From the NCBI RefSeq assembly GCF_000189635.1, contig NW_002476399.1, positions 284,415-348,414 of the forward strand: a stretch of DNA of 64,000 nucleotides. Reading direction: 5' to 3'. Both the position numbers and the translations under genes were made by a program. Source of the stretch: Tetrahymena thermophila SB210. Taxonomy: Eukaryota > Ciliophora > Oligohymenophorea > Hymenostomatida > Tetrahymenidae. Every line of letters begins with the position of its first letter. Position 1 is the stretch's first letter. The notes below the pieces were generated by a model. That model was given only the letters and a program-made list of their open reading frames with translations, had not been told where the DNA came from and ran no database searches. Shown here one piece after another: positions 1 through 10,916 of the stretch.

Positions 1-91
1 GTTTTTAAAATTAAAATAATAACTTTTATAACAAATTATTCATTAATAATCTGACTAAAAAGTAAAAGCTGTCTTCTTTATAAATATAGTT

Positions 92-2301
92 ATGCTAAAA
101 TTAGATTTATTCCCTTCAGAGTTTTTCTTTACTCTTAGCGATTAAATATACTAGAAGAAAACATTTTCAGGAATGATACTTACTCTATTTGTAGTTTTCA
201 CGTTGCTCTTCTATTTTCTTTATTTACTTAGTCAATATGTAAATAATTAAATTGATCCAAAATTTAGATCCTAAACCTTCATAGTCAATCATAAATAGCA
301 AATTGAATTCTCTAATGATCTTGTTGGATTTGCATTTTAATATAACTCTTCAATGACTATCGATGAGTATCAAGCAAAGTAAAATTTAACATATCTAGTG
401 TATTATCCATAATATTATTATGCTGACAATATTAATAATATTACTTTGCTTATTGATCTTGATGTAATTCCATGCACAGACTCTTCGCTCTCAGGATTAA
501 ATTGTATAGATTTTTCAAAAATAAGCAATTAAACTTTAGTGCTAGATATCGGTAATAAAATCTACTCCTCTTTACAAATTAATGTTTATGGTTGTTTAGA
601 TTTAGATACCGTAAAGACTACTATTCCTTCTAATTGCGCTTAATAGACTGACATAGATAATATTATTAATGGTATAGATGCATAATTTTATCTAAAAATG
701 AAGACATAGTAATATAACACAACTTCGAAGTAGATTTAAACTAATTATAGAAATATCTATAGCTATGTGTTATCATCTTAAATGATTATCAATACTTTGA
801 AGACATAGACATAGGAGACTTCAGTAAGCTAAGGGTTGATTTTTTAATAAAGTTAAATCTATTCTTCGCCTTATTAATATAGTTAACTTATTTAAAGTTT
901 TGATAGGTAGCAATCTTTATTAGCAGGGCTAGGACCTTATATCTAAGAAAATATTTTGATGGATGAACTATTACAATAATTCTAAATTTAATATCCTACA
1001 ATCACAGAAATTCTAGCCTTAGTTAACAGTATTGCATTTATCGTAATGTTTTCAAGAATGGCTGGTAGGTTTTTCTCAAAAAGACTAATTTAAGAAGACA
1101 TTTTTATGCTTATTTTCCGAAATTTATTTTAGGAAAATAACTATTAAATCTTAAAGCACAATAAACTGATTGAATAACAGATAGATTTAAATATTTAATC
1201 TTCGAATGATAGAAATGAAATAGATAATGATTAAATAGAGTAAGAAATTCCAACAAATAAAAAGATTCCAGCTTTTGAAACTAAGTTTAGAGATTATGTA
1301 GAAAAATAATAGGTTTAGATGAGTTATTCAGATAAAGAAGCTATTAACTATTAAACTTTCTTTACTTAAGAAGAAGACATTAAAGAATAATAAAGCGATG
1401 AAGCAAGAAATTTAAATAGAACAAATTTAGGTATCCTAAATACAATGTCAAGAAAATTAATAAGCATTTAGAATGGTTAAAGTTTTAATAAAAGAGCATA
1501 ATTAAAAACCTAAAATTCTTTACTTTTTAAATAAACAACTTAAAAAAGAATATCTATTTTTTAGAATAGATGTTCTTCATAATCTGAATAAATTTCTGTT
1601 AGAACTCCTTGTAATATTCAAAATACGCTTAACTTATCTTATGAATTGTAAAAAGAAAAACCTCCTTAAAATAAATAAATACTTAAAGACATAATTTCAT
1701 CAAAATTGAAAGCCTTACACAGTAATAAAATGAAGCATGCCATTCATAATTTAATATTTAAATTCAAGTAATTTATAAGTTTATTATCTTTGTTACTTTT
1801 ATGAATAATTTTTTTATTTACATTAACTTAATTTTTAGGGCATTTAAGTCTAAAGCGTTCCTTTTGTATAAAGGTATTGATCATAAATAAATAATGCATA
1901 TTGATTAAGAAGCTAAAAGGAGCTAAAATATCTATCATCTTTATGAAGATATAATCTTCTTAAAAAAAGCTATTTCAATGCTTCTAAGCTAAGAATAATT
2001 AGCTGCAATCAAACTTGTAAGTCTGACAGATAATTATTTTAATCTAGATTTAAAAAGTGAATAGATTACTAATCAATATAAAAGTAATTTTTTTAATTTT
2101 GATCATCTATCTTTTAATGAATTTTAAACAAAAAAAGGTATGTAAAATAAGCTAAATCATTTTGAGAAATAATATGTGCTATTTTAATCTGAAAAATTAC
2201 AAGCAGAATACATCGTTTAATTTTTTATGAACCATTAAACTTAAAGAACGAAAAATGAAATAGAACAAAGAATAATATCAAGTATAATAAAAAATAAGTG
2301 A
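92..2301 (+). CDS. Uncharacterised ciliate membrane protein, family A copy 1
   Basis: Three exons: 92-1767, 1839-2083, 2138-2301, giving 694 residues and ending at TGA. The introns (71 and 54 nt) are GT...AG and AT-rich; exon 2 (245 nt) and exon 3 (164 nt) have exactly the same length and phase as in the paralogue at 23119, which is strong support for the splice sites. A membrane span lies near residues 35-58, followed by the family motif NNQIDPKFRSQTF, a roughly 240-residue extracytoplasmic region with conserved Cys, a second span near residue 303 (ILALVNSIAFIVMF), then a Gln-rich tail with a conserved FETKFRDYVEK segment. The likely topology is two spans with a large lumenal or surface loop. 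I do not recognise a catalytic domain. The family is expanded locally (three copies in 28 kb). The start is the first Met before the conserved LDLF motif. Confidence 0.85.
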
Positions 2302-2865
2302 AGTATCCCTAAAGATTTGAATGTATTATAATAATTTATATTAAGAATCAATCGTATATCAAATTTTAGATCTTTTTTTATTTTTTATTTTTTTCAGATT
2401 TAACAAGAAAACTTTTTTTTTTGTTAACAAATTTTTATATGGTCATATATTTACCATATTTAGATGGTATTATTAGTGTGTACCATATTTTATACATAAC
2501 ATCTTATTTATAATATTTAAAAATCCAATATTATGAATGATATAATTTAATAAAATTAATATTTTTTTATATGTTTTATTATATAAAAAATATGATTTTA
2601 CAATAGATAAATTTATTAAATTATGTATAAATTCTATTTACATTAAAATTTTGATATTCATTAATATTCTAATATAATTAATTAATTTACTTTAATAAAT
2701 ACTTATTTTTTCTTAATTAACTAGCTAAAAACAAAATACTTTTTAAATGATAATAATTAATAAATCCCTTGTTAATTTAGTAAATTAAATAATATTTAAT
2801 AATAAATAAGGTATTTGATATAAACTCATAAGTAATATAAAAGTATTTTATAAAAGCTAATAAAT
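2302..2865. other. Intergenic spacer
   Basis: About 560 bases of very AT-rich sequence between two same-strand genes. I see no coding frame, repeat unit or RNA signature in it; it should hold the 3' end of the first gene and the promoter of the next. Confidence 0.6.
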
Positions 2866-5094
2866 ATGAGCTCTTTTAATAGCAAGATCTAATAAATTGA
2901 CAAATATATAGAGATTGATGAAGTTTATATGAAAAATCATTCTGATATATTTAATAGATATAGAGAACTAGAAGTAAATATTGATCAGATTATAAAAATG
3001 ATTTATAATAATGATAAAAATATGAATCCGATGAAATTCTTTCGAATATTAGAATCATAAAATTTACTTATTCTTCTCTTTGAAAATCTTATAGTCTTGA
3101 TTAAACCCATAAATGAATAAAAGTTTAAATTGTTATTCAATAAATTTATGCTTTTATTTGATAAGTTCAAGGCTGCAATCAAAAATATTTCTAAAAATTT
3201 AGAAGATACTTTTAGAACTGACCAGATTATTCCTTATGAAAATGTCTTAGAAGTTAAATCTAATCTCATAAAAACTTATAATGAGCTAATAACTATTAAA
3301 AGTGAGATATTCTGCTCATAATAATCTAAGAATTAAAACAATTATCAACTAAATAAGAGTGATTAAAATATTTTGGAGTCTGAATATGGTGATTTATTTC
3401 AGAAAAAGCAACAAATGGAGAAAATCGTAGACTAGATTTTAAAAAAGTTTTAAGACGATAAATCAATTCATTCAAGATAATGCATGTAAATTTTAGAATA
3501 GCTAAATTTGCTAAAACCTCTTTTTTAAAATTTTGATGACTCTATTAAAGACATAAATGAAGAAAAATTAATTTAATTCTACAAAAGCTTTTAGAAAATA
3601 TTCAAAAGATTTGAAACAAACACTAAGAATGCAAGTCAAATTATGGAAGATACTTTTTCAAATGGCAAAATCTCAAATGAGAAAATCTAGTAAATTAAAT
3701 AGTGTGTTTTAAGTACAAAGAATGATCTATTAAGTATCTAAAAAGGAATCTTTACAATTTCTTAAAAATATTTAATATGGATAGATTACAACTTAAAAGA
3801 TTTTGAAAATTAGAAATGTTTAAAAGAAATAAATTTGATTTGCGATCGAGTGATGAATGTTGTAGCATTTGATAAAGATTTAGATTTTAGATAATTTGTT
3901 AAAAATGAATAAGAACATATCTTGTATTTAATTATGAGTGGTAAAGCAGCTGGAGAACGCCCTGGTGATGGTTAAAATTTAAAATGGATTAAGTAACTTA
4001 TTTAAGAAAAATAAGGATATTAGTTTGTATATGGAATTTTTATATTCGCTTCTAATAATAATGAATAACAATACTTCACTCCTCTTCTTGAGTCAGATAA
4101 AGGACTAATCTTAAGTGTAACTTAATCTTAATAAACCATCCAAAATAATATCAAAGATATAGTTTTTCCAAAAAAAAGCCTAAGAGTTATAGATATAAAA
4201 TAGCTTTCTTCCTTTTTGAATGACAAAAAAGAAGAATTTCTTGATCTGGCTACAAAAGATTATTCAAATTACAATTTGGATGATTTTCATCCTGATAAAC
4301 CATTCATAATCTCCTCAGTTTACAAATCTATTTCAAAAGAAATAAGAGAAAGATTTGAAAAAAAGAATTTGTATCAAAGATTAAATGAAGCTTAATAAAT
4401 AATTTAAGAATGTCAAATTAGTATCCCAAAGTATATTATTGAACCTTAAGAAATATATGACGATTTAAAGCAGTGCTTCTCTGTTAATTAATATTAAAAT
4501 TATGTATAAGTTGATTCCAAGAAAAGAAATTAAGAGGTAGCTATAAAAATATTAAAACTTTATACTAGAGAATCTTGTTTCTATTAATTTGTCAATAGTT
4601 TGCTTAGTATTTTGAATTAAGATCTTTTGATAGTACTTTGGGATATCGTTTTATGCCTAAGAATTTCTTTAAGCATTTTTAACGATGAAGTTGACTCTCA
4701 AATATTTAAACCATACAAATAAGAAGGCTAAGTAGATAAAGTAAGATCAAAACTCAATCTTTATAGAGGGACTGCTATCCCATAAGAAGTATTTAATTCA
4801 ATATATAAAATAGGTTAAATTATTTGTATGTGTGGATTTTCTTCTTTTAGCTCAGAAATCAGCGTTGCTTATTTTTTTAGTAAAAAAGGCTAAGGAATAA
4901 AAGTTATTTTTGAATTTTTATATGAGTGTGGAACTGATTAATTTAGCCTAAGACCAAGATATTTAGATAAAATATCTGAATGTCCTGGTGAAAAAGAGTA
5001 TTTGTTAAATTGTGGATCAGTATTTAGGATAATAAACATATATGAAAAAATAGATAAATAAGTAAAATACACATTTGTATAACTAAAAATATGA
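2866..5094 (+). CDS. ADP-ribosyltransferase-like protein, long form (ART copy 1)
   Basis: Single exon, 742 residues, TGA stop. The C-terminal ~115 residues carry the R-S-E layout of arginine-type mono-ADP-ribosyltransferases: Arg634 in LYRG, a Ser-rich GFSSFSSE strand at 657-664, and Glu709/Glu711 in GEKEYLLNCGSVFRI, which matches the family ExE motif plus its following strand. By family knowledge such domains move ADP-ribose from NAD to protein side chains; activity here is inferred, not shown. The first ~420 residues are helical and Gln/Lys-rich; residues ~365-440 hold a shared central domain with MSGKAAGE and NLKWIKQLI. No signal peptide or membrane span, so a cytosolic or nuclear place is likely. 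Compared with its two downstream paralogues it has about 180 extra N-terminal residues. Confidence 0.8.
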
Positions 5095-6099
5095 AGATAA
5101 TTATTTATTTATTTATCCTTTATTTTAAATAATATTTAACTTCAATAAATATGATATTTATACCTTTTGACCACATTTTTTTCTAAATTCAATAAGTAAT
5201 TTGTAATAAATTTATAATGAATTCAAAAAAACATATTAATAAAATTATTTTTTTGTTTTAAATAAATGAAATTTTAAAAATCAACTAATTATATTAAATA
5301 TACAAGGATTTGAATATTTTTTAAATTTAATAAAATGATAGAATTATAAATTAAATAAATCAATTCAATCAAGACTTTTAAATTTTTAAACTAAAGCAAA
5401 ATGATAAACTAAACAAGAAAATTAAAAATGAATTTTTTTCAATTTTTTTTTCAATAATTTCTGTATTTTAAATAAATAAAAAAATTTTAAAAACTAAATA
5501 TTAATATTATTAATTTAAATAAATTTATTTCATTTTTAAGAAATATTAAAACTAAATAAAATTATTTAAATTTTTTTATTAAATGTTATCTTCAAAAAAT
5601 AAAAAATGATTGAATATTTATTTTTTTAAGATTAATTTTTGTGATTTTTAAAATAAGAAAAATATTATTTTTTTGAAAATTAAAAAAAACAATTTTTTGT
5701 TTTTGCCATTTTATCTAATTCTCTAGCAAATTTCATTCTGCTTGATTTTATTAGTTTTTTTATTAGCATAATAAAAAGAAGAAAAAACCATTCAATAAAG
5801 ATATTGAATGATAAAAAATATAAATTCGTTTTAAGCTAAAGAAAATAATGAAATTTTCATATCTATTAAATATTCTAATAGCTAAAACCCTATTTATTAA
5901 AGGAAGATTATTAATAATCTTTAATTAATTTCTTAAAATCTAAAACAAAGTTATTTAATTATAAATCAGATCAGTCTATATATTTATCCGCAAAGTATGA
6001 AGAATATTTCAATTCATTTAATTATTCGAAAAACAAAAATATGCTTTAAGCAAGGATAAGTTTTTTTTCATAAAAATAGAAATAAGGACTATTGATTAA
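5095..6099. other. Intergenic spacer, duplicated downstream
   Basis: AT-rich flank between ART copies 1 and 2. From about 5107 it is clearly homologous to 9948-10916, including the stretch just before the ART start. The bases directly upstream of the chosen ATG (about 6000-6099) are an open frame in both copies but contain no Met, so a spliced upstream exon cannot be excluded. Confidence 0.6.
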
Positions 6100-8075
6100 A
6101 TGCAGGATAGTTAGAAATAAGATTTCTTGTAAAATAAGGCTAAAATTGAAGAAGCAATAGATTCAATTTTGAAAAAGACCCATGATGAAAAATCTAAAGG
6201 ATCTAGAGAATGCATGTAAATCCTAGATTAACTTTATGAAATTCAGCCTCTTTTAGAAACTGTAGACGATTCTATAAAAGATGTAAACCAAGATAAATTA
6301 CAATAGCTGTATAAAACTTTTAGAAATCTATTTAAGTCATTCAAAGAGGATGTATCAGAAACTTCAAAAATGATAAACGATAACACATTTGATAAAGATA
6401 ATAAGATAAACAAAGAGAAAATGAAATAAGTCATAGAACGAATTAAAAATATGAAATAAGAACTAGAAAATTTAAAAAATAAAATATTTGTCCCTTACAA
6501 AAAGTATTTAGTTTGGATAGATTAATGTGTTAAAAATGATGAAAATTAATTTTATTTAATTGAATTTAACAAAATTTGCAATGGTGCTATTGAAATTCAT
6601 TCTTTCACTAATAATCAGGATTTTAGAAATTTTGTTGTAGAACACTCAGATTAAATGCTCTATATTATTATGAGCGGGAAGGCAGCTGGTGAGTCTTTCG
6701 AAGGGGATGGAAAAAACTTAAAATGGATCAAATAGCTAATTTAGTAGAAGTCTTCAAGTGAGTTTATTTATGGAATATATATATTTACTTCTTATGAAGG
6801 AGAAAAGTACTTTAAGCCTTTAATAAAATCAGAAAAAGGATTGGTCTTAAATGTTACTTGTGACCCAGGAACCATATTTGAAAATATAAGAAATTTAATT
6901 TTTCCAAAGAAATGCATAAGGGTATTACCAGTAGTCAAGCTATGTGAATTTCTTGATAAAGAGCTTATGGACTAATTTCTTTTATTAGCAAAACAGGATT
7001 ACTCTAAAATATAACTTATTGACTATCATCCAGATAAACCCTATCAAATCTAATAAAAATTTAAGCTTTCTGAATTATTAATTAATAAATTTTAAAACAA
7101 AAATTTAAAACAAAGATTAGAAATCGCTTTTGAAATTATTAAAGATTAAAAGATAGGTATTGACTAAAATATCTTAGATAATAATATATATTAATCTATA
7201 TTTGAGTGCTTTAAAAGTAAAGATAATAACCAAATAGCAGCAAGTATATTAAAGCTTTATACTAAAGAAACTAACTTCTACAAGTTCATAAATTCTTTGT
7301 TAAGTGTATTGAATCAAAACTTAATAATAATTTTTTGGGATCTTATTTTATGCTTTAGAGCAGCTCTAAATGTTTATGATGATTCTTAATTTTCTCAAAT
7401 TTAACCCCCTAAAATTATTAGTAAAAATAAATTACATTTTTATAACATTTTAACTTACTAACAAACTAACTAACTTATTTATTTATTTATTTTTTTAAAA
7501 ATATTCAGATAATTAATATGAAGAAAGAAAAGCAGCTACTCTTTATAGAGGAGTAGCTATACCAAAGGAGAGTTTTGAGTAGCTTTATAAGGTTGATTAA
7601 TATATTTGCATGTGTGGATTTTCTTCCTTTAGTACTGACATTAATATAGCTTTAAATTTTTCTTTGAATGGCAAAGGATTAAGAGTTATTTTTAAAGTAG
7701 ACTACTAATGTGGTAATTAACAGTATCCTTTGAGACCAAAATGCTTAATTAAACTTTCAAATTATGATGAAGAAGAATATCTAATGAATTGTGGAACTGT
7801 TTTTAAGATTAAATCCATTTATGATAAAATTGAAAACAATGATGTTATTAAATATGTAGAGCTAATTTTATGATGTTAATTATTATTTATAAATAAAACA
7901 AATGTATTTTTATTCTTAAATTCAAAATTTAAAAATTTATTTTATTTAAATTGATATGAATTATTTCCCAAATATAATTATATATTAAAATTTAATTATA
8001 AACTGAGGTTGGACATAAAATATTTTATCAAAAAAAATTTATAAAAAGTAATTCCCAAATTTGAAATAGCAAGCA
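5107..8075. repeat. Segmental duplication, copy A
   Basis: This block (spacer, ART copy 2 and its 3' flank) matches 9948-12868 almost throughout, with a few substitutions and short indels. The match begins inside the 3' flank of ART copy 1 and ends near the phrase AAAAGTAATTCCC in the flank of ART copy 2. The pair explains why two nearly identical ART genes are present. Confidence 0.85.
6100..7873 (+). CDS. ADP-ribosyltransferase-like protein, short form (ART copy 2)
   Basis: Two exons, 6100-7420 and 7509-7873 (intron 88 nt, GTAAAA...TTCAG), 561 residues. The intron separates the regulatory half from the catalytic-like domain. The shared central domain is present (MSGKAAGESF, NLKWIKQLI, LIFPKKCIRV), and the C-terminal domain keeps LYRG, GFSSFST and an acidic EEEYLMNCGTVF segment equivalent to the ExE motif, so the R-S-E triad looks intact. 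The start is the first in-frame Met after a TGA; the frame is open for about 33 codons above it, so the true N-terminus may lie on an upstream exon. Nearly identical to the copy at 10917. Role inferred: protein mono-ADP-ribosylation. Confidence 0.8.
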
Positions 8076-8287
8076 TGAAAAATATTTTTTATTATCAAGA
8101 TTTGATAGCTTAATCAAATAAATAAAAATGGCAATTAGTAATACTAACATTAAACTAATGATCGTTGATAACAAAATTTACCAAATAGTTTTTAACAATT
8201 TTATAAATAATAAGTACTATTCAATTAAATAATTAATTTTATTTATCTACTATAGACTGTTCAAAGATTTTTAATCATTTTAGTTTA
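7874..8287. other. 3' flank of ART copy 2
   Basis: AT-rich spacer. Its first ~200 bases are shared with the flank of ART copy 3; the remainder up to the transposon's TA site is unique to this place. No gene seen. Confidence 0.5.
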
Positions 8288-8289
8288 TA

Positions 8290-9423
8290 CAGGGCGGCCC
8301 AAAAAAAATTTCAATTCCTTTTATAATTTGTCATTATTATGTTCTTCTAAAACCTCAGATACATATTAAAAAATATGAGCTTTATCAATAAAGGTAATAT
8401 TTCTCCTTTCAAATTCTAGATTCCTGAAGATGAACCTATCTATATCAGGAGAATAAGGATGTTAAGGAATATATTAAATTCTTTAATTTTATAAAAAAAT
8501 TGATTGTTATCTAGAATTTTTGTGGATGGGCATTGTCCTGAATGATTATCAGGTTTTAATTTTTAAAATAATCTCTAAATTCTCTTAAAAATTGAATGTA
8601 CCTTTCTGAGTCAATAGTCAAATACTAATCGAGAATAAAATAGAAATATTCTCCATAGTAAGTCATAGCCAAAATTAATAGGTGTTTTTTTGCTGTAATA
8701 ATTCTTTTAAAAATTGTTTATTAGACAAAATTCTTATTATTTTTATCAACCGATTGTTGTTAATTTTATTTTGGTGATAATGGATCCATATAAATCCATT
8801 TTCCGTCTATTGCAAAGATATTTTCTTATATTGTATTCAGAATTATTTGAGTTTATTATATCTTATTTTAGATATTATTCTCATTAAAGTGATAAGTCAC
8901 CCATTTAGTCATAATGCTCTTTTTATCTAAATCCTCATTTAACATCGTTTATATCCTTGATTGTTATATTTCTGTGATTTTGATTAAGGCTTTCAGAAAT
9001 AAATGAAGGTCTTCTTCAATACATTACCTCACAATATATATGTTTTCTTATGCTCTAACTTCTAATTTACGACCCATCTTGATACTCTTTAGTCAGCTAA
9101 TAGACTCTTCTCTCTCCAATTTCTAAGTTGTCTCCCAAAGCATTTTGAAGCTACTAATAAATTATTGATGGTTTTTCATTGTTTAACACCATCGTTTAAA
9201 TAAAAAAATTTAAATTATCTTGCATTTTTTTTGAATAAAGCTATAAAACTAATTTCTATTTTTCTTTCTAATTAGCAAGCGAATTCTATTTCTTGTACAT
9301 ATATGAAATATATTATTTAAATATCAGTCTTGCTATGTATCATATTATAAATATTGAATTTAGTTATTAATCAAAAAAAGAAATACTAATTGTAAAAATA
9401 GAAATTTTTTTTGGGTCTCACAG
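8290..9423 (-). mobile_element. Relic mariner/Tc1-type DNA transposon
   Basis: About 1.13 kb bounded by TA on both sides (8288-8289 and 9424-9425), the target-site duplication typical of mariner/Tc1. The ends form imperfect inverted repeats: left CAGGGCGGCCCAAAAAAAAT, right (reverse strand) CTGTGAGACCCAAAAAAAAT. Between them the minus strand encodes a broken transposase. Such elements are normally germline-limited in ciliates and cut out when the somatic nucleus forms, so a copy on a telomere-capped somatic chromosome is notable. Confidence 0.85.
8330..9192 (-). pseudogene. Degenerate mariner-type transposase
   Basis: Minus-strand frames from an ATG at 9192 read as a mariner-like transposase, but with several in-frame TGA stops and frame changes. 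Recognisable pieces in order are an N-terminal helix-turn-helix-like region (NLEIGERRVYQL), a first catalytic Asp context (FAIDGKWIYMDP), a second (IIIQDNAHPQK), and in a different frame the YSPD motif near the C-terminus. These are the hallmark D...D...YSPD contexts of the family. At least three disruptions mean it cannot make a transposase. I rate family membership as secure and activity as excluded. Confidence 0.8.
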
Positions 9424-9425
9424 TA

Positions 9426-9747
9426 TTTATAATTTTAATTTGACATAAAAATTATGTTTTTATTCTACAAATTAAAATCATGCTTTAAATGAATTTCTAT
9501 CTATTTTATGATATTATTTCTTTCTAGTTATAAAACATAGATTGAATGATCAAATAAATTGAAATTAAAAATTAAATTTTTACTGTTTATTTATATAGTA
9601 TTTAACCTAAATTTTAAATAAATAGATTATAAATTCTTAACAAATTTAAAAAAACTTTTTTTATTATTTATTTTGAATAATTAAAATTACTTCAAAGAAA
9701 CATAAAATATAAGCATAAATAAAATATTAATAAATGAAGACTCTATT
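9426..9747. repeat. Duplicated 5' flank of the giant membrane-protein gene
   Basis: From about 9500 this stretch matches the bases just upstream of the gene at 13333 (about 13100-13345), including its start codon and first codons (ATGAAGACTCTATTT). Here the match stops abruptly and joins a fragment of ART copy 1. It therefore marks the junction of the segmental duplication: promoter of one gene joined to the inside of another. Confidence 0.75.
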
Positions 9748-9949
9748 TTTTCTAAGAAAAGAAATTAAGTAATAGCTATAAAAAGATTAAAACTTTATAC
9801 TAGAGAGTCTTGCTTCTATTAATTTGTCAATAGTTTGCTTAGTATTATGAATCAAGATCTTTTGATTGTACTTTGGGATATCTTTTTATGCCTAAGAATT
9901 ACTTTAAGCATTTTTAACGATGAGGTTGACACTCAAATATTTAAACCAT
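9735..9949 (+). pseudogene. Chimeric fragment: surface-protein start joined to ART fragment
   Basis: The ATG and first codons of the 13333 gene are joined to bases matching 4513-4710 of ART copy 1 (KRN..., ILKLYTRES, CFYQFVNSLLSI in the ART frame). The homology then jumps to the 3' flank of ART copy 1, so about 390 bp holding the whole catalytic-like domain are missing. From the ATG the frame differs from the ART frame and reaches TGA after about 40 codons. This is a non-functional product of unequal recombination; a short chimeric peptide is possible but I see no reason to think it is used. Confidence 0.75.
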
Positions 9950-10916
9950 ACATTTATCTTTTATTTTAAATAAAATATTTAACTTCTATATTTGTGATAT
10001 TTATACCTTTCGAAAACATTTTTTTTCTAAAGTCAATAAGCAATTTTTAATAACTTTATTATTAATTCAAAAAATTATATTAAAAAAGTATTTGTTTATT
10101 TTAAATAAATGAAATTTGATAATTATATTAAATATAAAAGTATTTGAATATTTTTTAAATTTAATAAAATTATTGAATTTTAAATTAAATAAATTAATTC
10201 AAGACTTTTAAATTTTTAAACAAAAGTAAAATGATAAACTAAACAAGAAAATCAAAAATGAAAATTTTTTAATTCTTTTATTAAATAATGTATGTATTTA
10301 AAATAAAAATTTTTAAAAACTAAATATTAACATTATTAATTTCTTTTTTAAAAAATATAAAAACTCAATAAATTATTTATTTCTTTTTATTAATTGCAAT
10401 TTTCAAATTTATTGAATATTTATTTTTTAAAAATTAATTAATAATCCTATCTAAAGTAGATTTTTAAAATAAGAAAAAAATTATCTTTTTTAAAAATTTA
10501 AAAAAGCTATTTTTTGTTTTTGCCATTTTATCAAAGACACTAAGAATAATCATTCTGCTTGACTTTGACAGTTTTTTTATTACCATAATAAAAAGAAGAA
10601 AAAACCATTCAATAATGAAATTGAATAATAAAAAATATAAATTCGTTTTAAGCTAAAGAAAATAATGAAATTTTTATATCTACCAAATATTCTAATTGCT
10701 AAAACCCTATTTATTAAAGGAAGATTTTTAATAATCTTTAATTAATTTCTTAAAATCTAAAACAAAGTTATTTAATTATAAATCAGATCAGTCTATATAT
10801 TTATCCGCAAAGTATGAAGAATATTTCAATTCATTTAATTATTCGAAAGATAAAAATATGGTTTTAGCAAGGACAAGTTTATTTTTATAAAAATAGAAAT
10901 CAGGACTATTGATTAA
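9950..10916. other. Intergenic spacer upstream of ART copy 3
   Basis: AT-rich flank homologous to 5107-6099. It presumably holds the promoter of ART copy 3. Nothing else seen. Confidence 0.6.

Noticed and set aside
3130-3321. A 63-residue frame read with the standard code
   Set aside because: It is the middle of the 742-residue ART gene, bounded only by TAA/TAG codons that are Gln here.
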